Of a stretch of 46,855 nucleotides of DNA, positions 35,268 through 43,201 are shown piece after piece (the stretch's first letter is position 1; each line of letters opens with the position of its first letter). This DNA is from Flavobacterium psychrophilum (GTDB taxonomy: Bacteria; Bacteroidota; Bacteroidia; Flavobacteriales; Flavobacteriaceae), in contig QFQM01000013.1 in NCBI GenBank assembly GCA_003243255.1, positions 1-46,855 on the forward strand, written 5' to 3'. Under the pieces are notes generated by a model that worked only from the letters and a program-made list of their open reading frames with translations, searched no databases and was not told where the DNA came from. The position numbers and the translations under genes were made by a program.

Positions 35268-36317
35268 ATGAAGAAAATTTTACTTTCGGCATGCATGCTG
35301 TTTGGTATAGCTGCCAGTGCACAGGTTGTAAACATTCCTGATCCCGTTTTTAAAAATTGGCTTTTGTCTTCCAATGCCTCGAATAGTGGTATAGCTTTAG
35401 ATGCTAATAACAACCCGATTATTATAGATGCAAACGGTGACAATGAGATTCAGGTAAGCGAGGCAGAACAGGTATGGTGGCTTAGTATTGGAGATGCAGG
35501 GATAACTGACGCAACAGGTCTTGAAGCTTTTGTTAATGTAAGGATCTTTATGTGTCACGGCAATCCGGACCTTACCAGTCTTGATATGACACCTCTGGTT
35601 AATCTGGAGCGTTTTTATTGTGATGATGGTACAGGTCTTGAGTCGTTAACTTTTGAAGGTCTTTCAAATTTGAATTATGTATTTATTATGGGTACCGACC
35701 TTGATACAATAAATATGACCGGAGTTACAGCGTTAGAAACGTTTACTCTTCAGGATGTGCCGGTGACAAATATCGATTTTTCGGATGCGGTCAGCCTGAT
35801 AAATGTAGGCTTGTATGGTACGAATCTTCAGGATGTTAGTTTTGAAAACTCTCCATTGCTTAATGAGGTAGGCCTGATAGGGAATGAGCTTTTAGAGTCG
35901 GTTAATGTTAAAAACGGAGATAACTTTTTTCAGTTTGAAATAGAAGATAACCCACAGTTGAGTTTTATGTGCATAGATGAAGGAGAAGACGGGATATTGC
36001 TACCTTATTTTACATCGCAAAATGTAACTCCTCCGGCAATGAGTACAGATTGTACATCTGTTGCGGGTAAAGAAGAGTTTATGAATGATAACTCATTAGC
36101 AGTATATCCTAATCCATCAAACGGGATTGTTAATGTAAGTGCTTCAGGCGTGATAAAACAGTTGGAGTTATACGACATACAGGGAAGATTACTGCAAACC
36201 AAGGCTACTAATGAAACCAATGTTTCCTTTGACCTGACAGGCAGGGCAGCCGGAATCTATTTACTTAAGGTAGCTACCGATAATGGTAGTAAAGTTCAAA
36301 AGCTGATAAAAAAATAA
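35268..36317 (+). CDS. Short secreted leucine-rich-repeat protein with T9SS sorting domain
   Basis: A 349-residue paralogue of its neighbours. It has a signal peptide (cleavage near ASAQ, ~19), the segment IPDPVFKNWLLSS, an EF-hand-like loop DANGDNEIQVSE (54-65, Asn at the usual Gly position 6), degenerate leucine-rich repeats (~67-240) and a T9SS type A sorting domain (YPNPSNGIVNV to GSKVQKLIKK). It lacks the two beta regions that the larger paralogues carry between repeats and sorting domain, so it is either a minimal form or one that lost them by deletion. The 66 bp before it after the terminator are A-rich and show no TAnnTTTG box or CAAATTCTAAA site, so how it is transcribed is unclear. 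Confidence 0.88.
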   Translation: MKKILLSACMLFGIAASAQVVNIPDPVFKNWLLSSNASNSGIALDANNNPIIIDANGDNEIQVSEAEQVWWLSIGDAGITDATGLEAFVNVRIFMCHGNPDLTSLDMTPLVNLERFYCDDGTGLESLTFEGLSNLNYVFIMGTDLDTINMTGVTALETFTLQDVPVTNIDFSDAVSLINVGLYGTNLQDVSFENSPLLNEVGLIGNELLESVNVKNGDNFFQFEIEDNPQLSFMCIDEGEDGILLPYFTSQNVTPPAMSTDCTSVAGKEEFMNDNSLAVYPNPSNGIVNVSASGVIKQLELYDIQGRLLQTKATNETNVSFDLTGRAAGIYLLKVATDNGSKVQKLIKK

Positions 36318-36322
36318 TGCCG

Positions 36323-36376
36323 ATACACTAAACTAAAAAGCCAACATTGATATGTTGGCTTTTTAGTTTAGTGTAT
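36323..36376 (+). terminator. Long perfect hairpin: terminator overlapping the next promoter
   Basis: Arms 36323-36347 and 36352-36376 are perfectly complementary over 25 bp, loop TGAT. The core AAAAAGCCAACAT with its complement ending in CTTTTT is a normal terminator. The outer right arm runs into the -7 box TATATTTG of the third LRR gene by three bases. Confidence 0.92.
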
Positions 36377-36381
36377 ATTTG
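36374..36381 (+). promoter_or_regulatory. -7 box of the third LRR gene
   Basis: TATATTTG, 15 bp before the ATG at 36397. Three of its bases belong to the terminator stem of the previous gene, and the -33 region lies wholly inside that stem and loop. The leader would be about 10 bases. Confidence 0.75.
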
Positions 36382-36396
36382 CAAAAAAAAATATTT

Positions 36397-39231
36397 ATGA
36401 GAAAAATTTTACTTTTACTTTTTATGATGTTGGGAGTTATTGCTTTGGCGCAGCCAGTTATCCAGCAGCCCTCACAATACTTTGTTTGTAAAAGCCTTGA
36501 AGATGGGTTGGCTCATTTTGATTTTTCTACAAAAAATGCTGAAATATTAGGAGGATTGAATCCTGCACTACATACTGTTTCCTATTTTTTAACCGAAGAA
36601 GAGGCGATAGCAAATATTAATATGCTTTCGGTACAATATGCTGCAAATGCTTACTATCAACCAATATATGTAAGGGTAACTGAAATTGCCACAGGAGAGT
36701 ATGCTACAGCTTTTTTTGTTGTAAATGCTCTTGGAGGTGAAGAACTGAATGATGTGCCTGATCTCATTATTTATGAAGAGGTGTATGACGGCGTTGCTGC
36801 ATTTGAGATTAACTCCCAAGTACTTTTTGGAGGTACGGAATCATCAACAGAAATTTCATTTTATGAATCTGAGATTGATGCTATAGAAGGAGTGAATGCT
36901 ATTAATGTTTCACAGCCTTATGTAAATACAATTAACCCTCAGACTATTTGGATAAAGGGAATAAATATTTCTACCGGATGTGCTTATGAGTTGCAAACTT
37001 TTCAACTAAAGGTAGGTGAAGGAATTGAACCCGTGCTTACGATTCCTGATCAAAACTTTAAAAATAAATTACTTCAGTCCAATGTTGGAGTTAATATTGC
37101 AACATCATTTAATGGTCAGTCTATTAAGATTGATAAGAATAATGATGGTCTTATACAGATTAGTGAAGCTGAATATGTAGCTGGTTTACGTTTAATAGAT
37201 AGCAATATAAGTGACTTGTCAGGTGTTGAAGGCTTTTGGCATATTAGGGTACTGGATGTTAGAAATAATAACCTGACCAATCTTGATTTTGCAAGCCTGA
37301 ATAAAATAGAACATATTTCTTGCGATAATAACCAGCTAACATCTATTGATGTTTCACTTTTTCCGGGATTAAGGCTTTTAACCTGTAATAATAATCAGTT
37401 ATCCAGTCTTGCAGGATTTTCTGATACATTCCAATCTTTGCAATGTAATGGGAATGTTCTGACTTCATTGGATCTGTCAACTACCTCCAGCCTTCAATCT
37501 CTTTCTTGTAGTAATAACCTACTTACATCTTTAGAAATTGTCGGAAAACCTTACTTTTCATATTTGGGATGTGATAATAACCCTCTGACTTCACTACATC
37601 TGGAAGATTTAGATATGTGGACTTGTACTATAAGTCACACATTGCTGACTGAAATAAATTTTAGCGATATACCTTCAATTGAGTCTGTCTATATAACTGA
37701 TAATCCTGAATTGGCATCAATCAATCTAAAAAATGGAGCGATGATTATATCACCGGAGCAATGTTATTTTGCTAACAATCCTAATCTTACTTATATCTGT
37801 GTAGATGAGGGTGAGAAAGAGTTTTTGATGGAATATTCAGAAGAGAATGGATTAGATTCTGATATTTTCATGAATACTTTATGTGATGAAACAGGAGGTA
37901 ATTACAATACTATTGCCGGGACAATTTCTTTTGACGCGGCTAATAATGGATGTGGTGAAGGTGCTCTGTTTAATAATTTTGTTGGGCTGGGTATTACAGC
38001 CGGCAATGAAACAGGAATGGCTTATACCAATCTTTCCGGAGCATTCAGTTTTCCGGTTGAGACCGGGACTTTTACATTAACCCCATATTTTGAAAACGAC
38101 TGGTTTGTTGCAAATCCTGATTCAGTTACGGTTATAACTGTTTTAGGAGAAACTTCTCCTTCAGAGCATAATTTTTGTGTAACATCAAATGGTATGCACC
38201 CGGACATTGAAGTTGCGCTTGTGCCCATTGTACCTGCACAGCCCGGTTTTGATGCGGTTTATAACGTTGTTTTTAAAAATAAAGGTAATCAGGTTCTTAA
38301 CGGTGAAATACAGCTGAATTTTGATGATGCTATCATGGATTATGTTTCGTCTTTAGAGACGCTTTCATCAATTGCCCCAGGTGCTCTTACATGGAGCTAT
38401 GACGACCTCCTTCCTTTTGAGAACAGGAAAATTCAGGTAGTATTCAATATTAACAGCCCTATGGAAACTCCGGCTGTAAATATAGATGATATAGCTGTTT
38501 TTACAATTAACGCAGCGCAGGACTCAGATGAAAACCCACTTGATAATCAGTTTAGTCTTTCTCAGGTAGTAGTGGGCTCTTTTGACCCTAATGATATTAG
38601 CTGTCTGGAAGGTAGTAGCGTATCTCCTGATATGATAGGAAAGTATTTGCATTATAATATAAATTTTGAAAATACAGGCACTGCGCCTGCAACATTTATT
38701 GTCGTAAAAGACAAAATAGATGAATCCCAGTTTGACATAAATACATTACAGCTGCTTAATGCTTCACATGATGTTGCTATTAAGATAGAAGGTGGTGTCG
38801 CAGAATTTAGGTTTAACGCAATTAATTTGGGACCTAATGAAAAAGGCAATATTGTTTTGAAAATAAAATCCCTAACCACATTGGTAGAAAATGATGCTGT
38901 AACTCAAAGGGCTGAAATATTTTTTGATTACAATCATCCAATAATTACTAACGATGCTGTTACAGTATTTGAAACTATTTTGGGTACAGATAAATTTACA
39001 GATACGACTGTAAAAATTTATCCTAATCCGGTAAATAGTATAGTAAATATTACTTCATCTGCAATACTTAAGAATGTACAATTGTATGATGTTCAGGGAA
39101 GATTGTTGCAGACGCAAATCCTGGACAATGAAACTGCCTCATTTGACCTGACGGGAAGAGCTTCGGAAATTTATTTTCTTAAGATAACAACCGATAAAGG
39201 CACTAAAGTTGAAAAGCTGATAAAGGAATAA
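36397..39231 (+). CDS. Large secreted leucine-rich-repeat protein with T9SS sorting domain
   Basis: A 944-residue protein counted from ATG 36397 (MRKILLLLFMMLGVIALAQ); an in-frame TTG at 36379 lies inside the promoter box and is rejected. The order is signal peptide; an extra N-terminal beta region (~20-210, with VSYFLTEEEAIANINML and a second copy EISFYESEIDAIEGVNAI); IPDQNFKNKLLQS and an EF-hand-like loop DKNNDGLIQISE (246-257); about seven leucine-rich repeats (units like HISCDNNQLTSIDV); a Cna-B-like domain; a DUF7619-like region (SFDPNDISCLEGSSVSPDM, INFENTGTAPATF); and a T9SS sorting domain (YPNPVNSIVNI to GTKVEKLIKE). It is a surface protein related to its two neighbours; the ligand is unknown. 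Confidence 0.9.
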   Translation: MRKILLLLFMMLGVIALAQPVIQQPSQYFVCKSLEDGLAHFDFSTKNAEILGGLNPALHTVSYFLTEEEAIANINMLSVQYAANAYYQPIYVRVTEIATGEYATAFFVVNALGGEELNDVPDLIIYEEVYDGVAAFEINSQVLFGGTESSTEISFYESEIDAIEGVNAINVSQPYVNTINPQTIWIKGINISTGCAYELQTFQLKVGEGIEPVLTIPDQNFKNKLLQSNVGVNIATSFNGQSIKIDKNNDGLIQISEAEYVAGLRLIDSNISDLSGVEGFWHIRVLDVRNNNLTNLDFASLNKIEHISCDNNQLTSIDVSLFPGLRLLTCNNNQLSSLAGFSDTFQSLQCNGNVLTSLDLSTTSSLQSLSCSNNLLTSLEIVGKPYFSYLGCDNNPLTSLHLEDLDMWTCTISHTLLTEINFSDIPSIESVYITDNPELASINLKNGAMIISPEQCYFANNPNLTYICVDEGEKEFLMEYSEENGLDSDIFMNTLCDETGGNYNTIAGTISFDAANNGCGEGALFNNFVGLGITAGNETGMAYTNLSGAFSFPVETGTFTLTPYFENDWFVANPDSVTVITVLGETSPSEHNFCVTSNGMHPDIEVALVPIVPAQPGFDAVYNVVFKNKGNQVLNGEIQLNFDDAIMDYVSSLETLSSIAPGALTWSYDDLLPFENRKIQVVFNINSPMETPAVNIDDIAVFTINAAQDSDENPLDNQFSLSQVVVGSFDPNDISCLEGSSVSPDMIGKYLHYNINFENTGTAPATFIVVKDKIDESQFDINTLQLLNASHDVAIKIEGGVAEFRFNAINLGPNEKGNIVLKIKSLTTLVENDAVTQRAEIFFDYNHPIITNDAVTVFETILGTDKFTDTTVKIYPNPVNSIVNITSSAILKNVQLYDVQGRLLQTQILDNETASFDLTGRASEIYFLKITTDKGTKVEKLIKE

Positions 39232-39260
39232 TCGCAAGACCTTAAATTTTACATATTTAT

Positions 39261-39298
39261 CAAAAGTCAATGCTGCAAAGTATTGACTTTTGTTTTTT
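39261..39298 (+). terminator. Terminator of the third LRR gene
   Basis: CAAAAGTCAAT (39261-39271) pairs with ATTGACTTTTG (39282-39292), extended by two inner pairs, loop TGCAAA, followed by six T. The 107 bases after it before gltA hold only A/T-rich sequence and an imperfect -7 candidate TAAATTCG at 39357-39364. Confidence 0.88.
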
Positions 39299-39405
39299 AG
39301 GTGCATATTTAACGATTTTAATAAGTAATTTTCTTTATAAATAAATTGTAATTTATTAAATTCGCAGGAATATATTTTTCAAAACAATAATTCACACTAC
39401 AAATC

Positions 39406-40689
39406 ATGTCAAATACTGCAATATTAGAAATTGATGGCAAGAGGTATGAGTTTCCTGTAATCGTAGGGACTGAAAACGAAACTGCCATTGATATCGACAA
39501 ACTGCGCAGCTTAACAGGCGCTATTACTATAGATCCGGGGTATAAAAATTCAGGGTCATGCAAAAGTGAAATTACTTTTTTAGATGGTGAAGAAGGTATC
39601 CTGCGTTACAGAGGATATTCTATCGAAGACCTTGCAGAGAAGTCAAACTTTCTTGAGGTATCTTACCTTCTTATTTTTGGTGAGCTTCCAACAGCTACCG
39701 AGCTTTCAAAGTTTGAAACAAACATCAGGAAATATACTCTTGTTAATGAGGAAATGAAAAACATCATTGACGGGTTCCCTAAAAATGCACACCCAATGGG
39801 TGTTCTTGCTTCTCTTACAAGCGCACTTACAGCTTTCAACCCTAAATCGGTTGATGTAAACAACGATAAAGAGATGTATGAGGCTATCTGTAAAGCTATC
39901 GGTAAATTCCTTGTTATCGCAACATGGACTTACAGAAAAGCTATGGGTTACCCTCTAAACTACTATGATAACACAATTGGATATGTTGAGAACTTCATGA
40001 AACTGATGTTCTCGCTTCCTACAGGGCCTTACACTATAGATAAAACTGTAGTTAATGCACTTGATAAACTATTCATCCTTCACGCTGACCACGAACAAAA
40101 CTGTTCTACATCTACAGTAAGAATGGTAGGTTCATCTCATGCAGGGCTGTTTGCTTCTATTTCTGCAGGTGTGTCTGCACTATGGGGGCCGCTTCACGGT
40201 GGTGCTAACCAGGCAGTGCTTGAAATGCTTGAAGAAATCCAGAACAATGGTGGTGATGCTGACAAATATCTTGCTAAAGCAAAAGATAAAGATGATCCGT
40301 TCCGTTTAATGGGCTTTGGTCACAGGGTTTACAAAAACTTTGACCCTAGAGCTAAGATCATTAAAAAAGCGGCTGATGAAGTTCTTGCTGCTCTTGGAGT
40401 TGATGATCCTGTGCTTCAGATCGCTAAAAGGCTTGAAGAGGCTGCACTTCAGGATGAGTACTTCAAATCAAGAAACCTTTACCCTAACGTGGATTTCTAT
40501 TCAGGAATCATCTACAGGGCTATGGGTATCCCAACAGAAATGTTTACGGTTCTTTTTGCTATCGGCCGTCTTCCGGGCTGGATCGCTCAGTGGAAAGAAA
40601 TGCGTGTTAACAAAGAGCCTATCGGACGTCCGCGTCAGGTATATACAGGTTCTCCGCTTAGGGATTTTGTTCCGGTTGAGAAAAGATAA
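39406..40689 (+). CDS. gltA: Citrate synthase
   Basis: Citrate synthase condenses oxaloacetate and acetyl-CoA, the entry step of the TCA cycle. The 427-residue protein is a type II (hexameric, NADH-sensitive type) citrate synthase by length and by the N-terminal beta domain (~1-45). Catalytic residues can be read: His in HADHEQNCSTSTVRMVGSS, His in PLHGGANQAVLEML, and the Asp and Arg region around MGFGHRVYKNFDPRA; the CoA site follows. It ends GSPLRDFVPVEKR as usual. It is a single-gene unit ending in a strong terminator; the promoter is not clear. Confidence 0.97.
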   Translation: MSNTAILEIDGKRYEFPVIVGTENETAIDIDKLRSLTGAITIDPGYKNSGSCKSEITFLDGEEGILRYRGYSIEDLAEKSNFLEVSYLLIFGELPTATELSKFETNIRKYTLVNEEMKNIIDGFPKNAHPMGVLASLTSALTAFNPKSVDVNNDKEMYEAICKAIGKFLVIATWTYRKAMGYPLNYYDNTIGYVENFMKLMFSLPTGPYTIDKTVVNALDKLFILHADHEQNCSTSTVRMVGSSHAGLFASISAGVSALWGPLHGGANQAVLEMLEEIQNNGGDADKYLAKAKDKDDPFRLMGFGHRVYKNFDPRAKIIKKAADEVLAALGVDDPVLQIAKRLEEAALQDEYFKSRNLYPNVDFYSGIIYRAMGIPTEMFTVLFAIGRLPGWIAQWKEMRVNKEPIGRPRQVYTGSPLRDFVPVEKR

Positions 40690-40707
40690 TATCTCTTATT
40701 TATATAG

Positions 40708-40734
40708 AAAGCTGCTCATAGAGCAGCTTTTTTT
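40708..40734 (+). terminator. Terminator of gltA
   Basis: Perfect 10-bp stem AAAGCTGCTC (40708-40717) with GAGCAGCTTT (40721-40730), loop ATA, T run to 40734. Confidence 0.92.
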
Positions 40735-40796
40735 ATGTCTTAGAATAAAGATTCTTTAATTTAAGGATAAATAAATTATCAATCTTCATAGAAAAG

Positions 40797-40827
40797 TTTA
40801 CAATCAGCAGTTCATTTTCTATATTTG
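40797..40827 (+). promoter_or_regulatory. Promoter of the amidinohydrolase-ctlX-Rrf2 operon
   Basis: TTTA (40797-40800) at the -33 position, 19-bp spacer, perfect -7 box TATATTTG (40820-40827), 19 bp before the ATG at 40847. Confidence 0.75.
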
Positions 40828-40846
40828 CGCAAAACCAAATTAAGCC

Positions 40847-41761
40847 ATGTTGCAACTTAACGTTAAAAACGAAACCTCGCGGCTTCGCGCCGTAATATTA
40901 GGGACGGCTACGAGCAATGGGCCTACTCCGCTGGAGCATGAGGCCTATGACCCAAAATCACTAGAACATATAAAAGCAGGTACTTATCCTGTAGAACCGG
41001 ATATGGTAAAGGAAATGGATGCCCTTGCCAAAGTTTTTGATAAATACGATGTAAAAGTTTATCGCCCGGAAATTATTGAAGATTACAACCAGATATTCAG
41101 CAGGGATATCGGTTTTGTTATCGAAGATGTATTTATAAAAGCTAATATACTTCCTGATCGTGAGCGTGAACTTGACGCTATACAATATGTAATCGATCAG
41201 ATCGATCCTAAAAAAGTAGTGCGCCCACCGGATGAAGTGCATATTGAAGGAGGCGATGTTATGCCCTGGAATGACCATATTTTTATTGGCACCTACAAAG
41301 GCAGCGACTATAAAGATTTTATAACTGCCCGCACAAACATACAGGGTGTTAACTATATAAAAGAACTATTCCCGAATAAGATCGTAAAAGAGTTTGACCT
41401 TGTTAAATCGAGGATTGAACCACGCGATAATGCACTGCATCTTGACTGCTGTTTTCAGCCGGTAGGTAAAGACAAGGGCGTAATTTATAAAAGCGGATTT
41501 AGAGAAGAGGCAGATTATTTGTATCTTGTTGACTTGTTTGGAATGGATAATCTGTTCCACATCGACAGGGAAGAGATGTATAACATGACCTCTAACTTTT
41601 TTTCTATTGCAGAGGATGTTGTTGTTATAGAAAAAAACTTTACCAGATTAAAGAACTGGCTTCTGGAAAGAGGCTTTACAGTAGAAGAAGTGCCTTATGC
41701 TGAAATTGCAAAACAGGAAGGCTTGCTAAGATGTTCTACTTTACCCCTTATCAGGGATTAA
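40847..41761 (+). CDS. Amidinotransferase/dimethylargininase-family guanidine-modifying enzyme
   Basis: A 304-residue enzyme of the pentein fold (arginine deiminase superfamily). The catalytic pattern is present: FSRDIGFVIED (Asp), HIEGGDVMPWNDH (Glu and Asp), a His in DNALHLDCCF, and the nucleophile Cys296 in LLRCSTLPLIRD eight residues before the end. The family hydrolyses or transfers the guanidine group of arginine, methylarginine or citrulline-like substrates; the exact substrate cannot be told. It is first in an operon with the CtlX-like enzyme, so work on arginine or citrulline turnover is likely. An alternative would be a glycine amidinotransferase, less likely for its length. Confidence 0.88.
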   Translation: MLQLNVKNETSRLRAVILGTATSNGPTPLEHEAYDPKSLEHIKAGTYPVEPDMVKEMDALAKVFDKYDVKVYRPEIIEDYNQIFSRDIGFVIEDVFIKANILPDRERELDAIQYVIDQIDPKKVVRPPDEVHIEGGDVMPWNDHIFIGTYKGSDYKDFITARTNIQGVNYIKELFPNKIVKEFDLVKSRIEPRDNALHLDCCFQPVGKDKGVIYKSGFREEADYLYLVDLFGMDNLFHIDREEMYNMTSNFFSIAEDVVVIEKNFTRLKNWLLERGFTVEEVPYAEIAKQEGLLRCSTLPLIRD

Positions 41762-41766
41762 TTTTA

Positions 41767-42708
41767 ATGAAAATGAAACAGATTACTGATACTATATTGA
41801 TGATTCGCCCGGTGGCATTCAGAATGAATGAGCAAACGGCTGTAAACAATTATTACCAAAAAGTTGTAGATAAGCTTTTGCCTGAAACGGTTAATACCAA
41901 GGCGCAACAGGAATTTGATGCTTTTGCCGAAAAGCTGAAAGCAGCGGGAGTAAATGTTATCGTTGTTAATGATACGACTGATACCGATACACCGGATTCT
42001 ATTTTCCCGAACAACTGGGTGTCTTTCCATGAAAATGGTGATGTGGCCTTATATCCTATGTTTGCTGAAAACCGTCGTAATGAGCGTCGTGAAGATATAC
42101 TGGATATGCTGGAAGACCAGGGGTTTGTTATCGAGAATATAGTTGATTATACTTCGGCGGAAGATGATGATATCTTCCTTGAAGGTACAGGAAGCATTGT
42201 GCTTGACAGGGCTAACCATAAAGCCTATTGCGCCCTTTCGCCTCGTGCTGACGAAGAGCTGCTGATTGAGTACTGTGAAGATTTTGAGTATACACCTATT
42301 ATTTTTGAAGCTTATCAGACGGTTAATGGTGAGCGCAAGCTGATTTACCATACCAATGTAATGATGTGTATAGGCGATACGTTTGCTGTTATCTGTGCCG
42401 ATTGCATTGATGACAAAAAAGAACGCAAAATGGTGCTTGACAACCTGAAAGAAGATGGTAAGGAAATAATATTGCTTACTGAGGAGCAGCTTAATAACTT
42501 TGCTGGGAATATGCTTCAGGTTAAGGGTACCGGCGATAAGAGCTATCTTGTAATGAGTGATGCTGCAAAACAGGTGCTTACTAAAGACCAGATCGCTAAA
42601 ATTGAAAAACATACAGAAATATTGAGTGCTAACCTTGATACTATCGAGGCATGTGGTGGTGGTAGCGCACGTTGCATGATGGCTGAAGTATTCCTTCTTA
42701 AACAATAA
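41767..42708 (+). CDS. ctlX: Citrulline utilisation hydrolase CtlX-like (pentein family)
   Basis: About 313 residues of a DDAH-like pentein enzyme. The family pattern is TILMIRPVAFRMNEQTAVNN at the start, SIFPNNWVSFH, YPMFAENRRNERR, FLEGTGSIVLDR, a His in YHTNVMMCIG and the Cys in ACGGGSARCMMAEVFLLK at the end, which holds the nucleophile. CtlX enzymes act on citrulline in arginine catabolism. The start is ATG 41767 or 41773; an earlier ATG at 41731 would overlap the previous gene by 31 bases and adds residues unlike the family. It is 5 bp after the previous gene and one base before the Rrf2 gene, so the three are one operon. Confidence 0.85.
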   Translation: MKMKQITDTILMIRPVAFRMNEQTAVNNYYQKVVDKLLPETVNTKAQQEFDAFAEKLKAAGVNVIVVNDTTDTDTPDSIFPNNWVSFHENGDVALYPMFAENRRNERREDILDMLEDQGFVIENIVDYTSAEDDDIFLEGTGSIVLDRANHKAYCALSPRADEELLIEYCEDFEYTPIIFEAYQTVNGERKLIYHTNVMMCIGDTFAVICADCIDDKKERKMVLDNLKEDGKEIILLTEEQLNNFAGNMLQVKGTGDKSYLVMSDAAKQVLTKDQIAKIEKHTEILSANLDTIEACGGGSARCMMAEVFLLKQ

Positions 42709-42709
42709 T

Positions 42710-43123
42710 ATGCTTTCGAAAAAAACTAAATATGGGTTAAAGGCGCTGATCTACATTGCTAAGCAGGGTGGAACAGCGCCCGTACTTATATCTGACATAT
42801 CGGAAAAGGAACAGATACCTAAAAAATTCCTTGAGGCGATTTTGCTCGACCTTAAGAAATTTGGCATCCTGGGCTCTAAGAAAGGAAAGGGTGGGGGGTA
42901 TTATCTTATGAAAGACCCTAAAACCGTTTCTGCCGCTACGCTTATCCGAGTGCTTGACGGGCCAATTGCTATGCTGCCATGCGTGAGTCTTAACTATTAT
43001 GAAAAATGCGACGATTGTCCGCATGAAGAAAAATGCTCGCTTAATAAGTTTATGGCCGATGTGCGTGATTCTACGCTTAATATTCTGCAACAGAAATCGT
43101 TACATGATTTAACATTATTGTAG
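42710..43123 (+). CDS. Rrf2-family transcriptional regulator
   Basis: A 137-residue regulator with an N-terminal winged helix (residues ~1-75: LSKKTKYGLKALIYIAKQGG, IPKKFLEAILLDLKKFGIL, KGKGGGYYLMKDP). After it come four cysteines, Cys91, Cys100, Cys103 and Cys109 (PCVSLNYYEKCDDCPHEEKC), arranged as in Fe-S-sensing members such as IscR and NsrR, though the first spacing is longer. It may bind an Fe-S cluster and sense sulfur or redox state. It is transcribed after ctlX but lies next to the sulfate-assimilation operon, whose promoter has an interrupted palindrome; regulation of that operon, like CymR-type Rrf2 proteins, is a reasonable guess. Confidence 0.9.
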   Translation: MLSKKTKYGLKALIYIAKQGGTAPVLISDISEKEQIPKKFLEAILLDLKKFGILGSKKGKGGGYYLMKDPKTVSAATLIRVLDGPIAMLPCVSLNYYEKCDDCPHEEKCSLNKFMADVRDSTLNILQQKSLHDLTLL

Positions 43124-43141
43124 CGAATTTTTTTACCTTAC

Positions 43142-43164
43142 TACTCTATAATATCTATAGACTA
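43142..43164 (+). promoter_or_regulatory. Interrupted palindrome in the sulfate operon promoter, candidate Rrf2 operator
   Basis: TACTCTATA-ATATC-TATAGACTA: nine-base arms with eight matching pairs around a five-base centre. It ends five bases before the -7 box, so a bound protein would block the promoter. Confidence 0.55.
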
Positions 43165-43168
43165 ATAG

Positions 43169-43176
43169 TATATTTG
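43169..43176 (+). promoter_or_regulatory. -7 box of the sulfate assimilation operon
   Basis: TATATTTG, 25 bp before the ATG of the DUF2061 gene. The -33 region lies in or before the palindrome and has no clear TTTG. Confidence 0.75.
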
Positions 43177-43201
43177 AAAAAATATAATTTCAGCAGCGAT
43201 T

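Noticed and set aside
36379..36396. TTG start for the third LRR protein
   Set aside because: The TTG is part of the TATATTTG promoter box; the signal peptide begins at ATG 36397.
41731..41766. Earlier ATG for the CtlX-like enzyme
   Set aside because: It would overlap the previous gene by 31 bases and add residues not found in the family.
42049..42705. 218-residue open frame opposite ctlX
   Set aside because: It lies fully under a gene with clear catalytic motifs and has no recognisable domain or start context.
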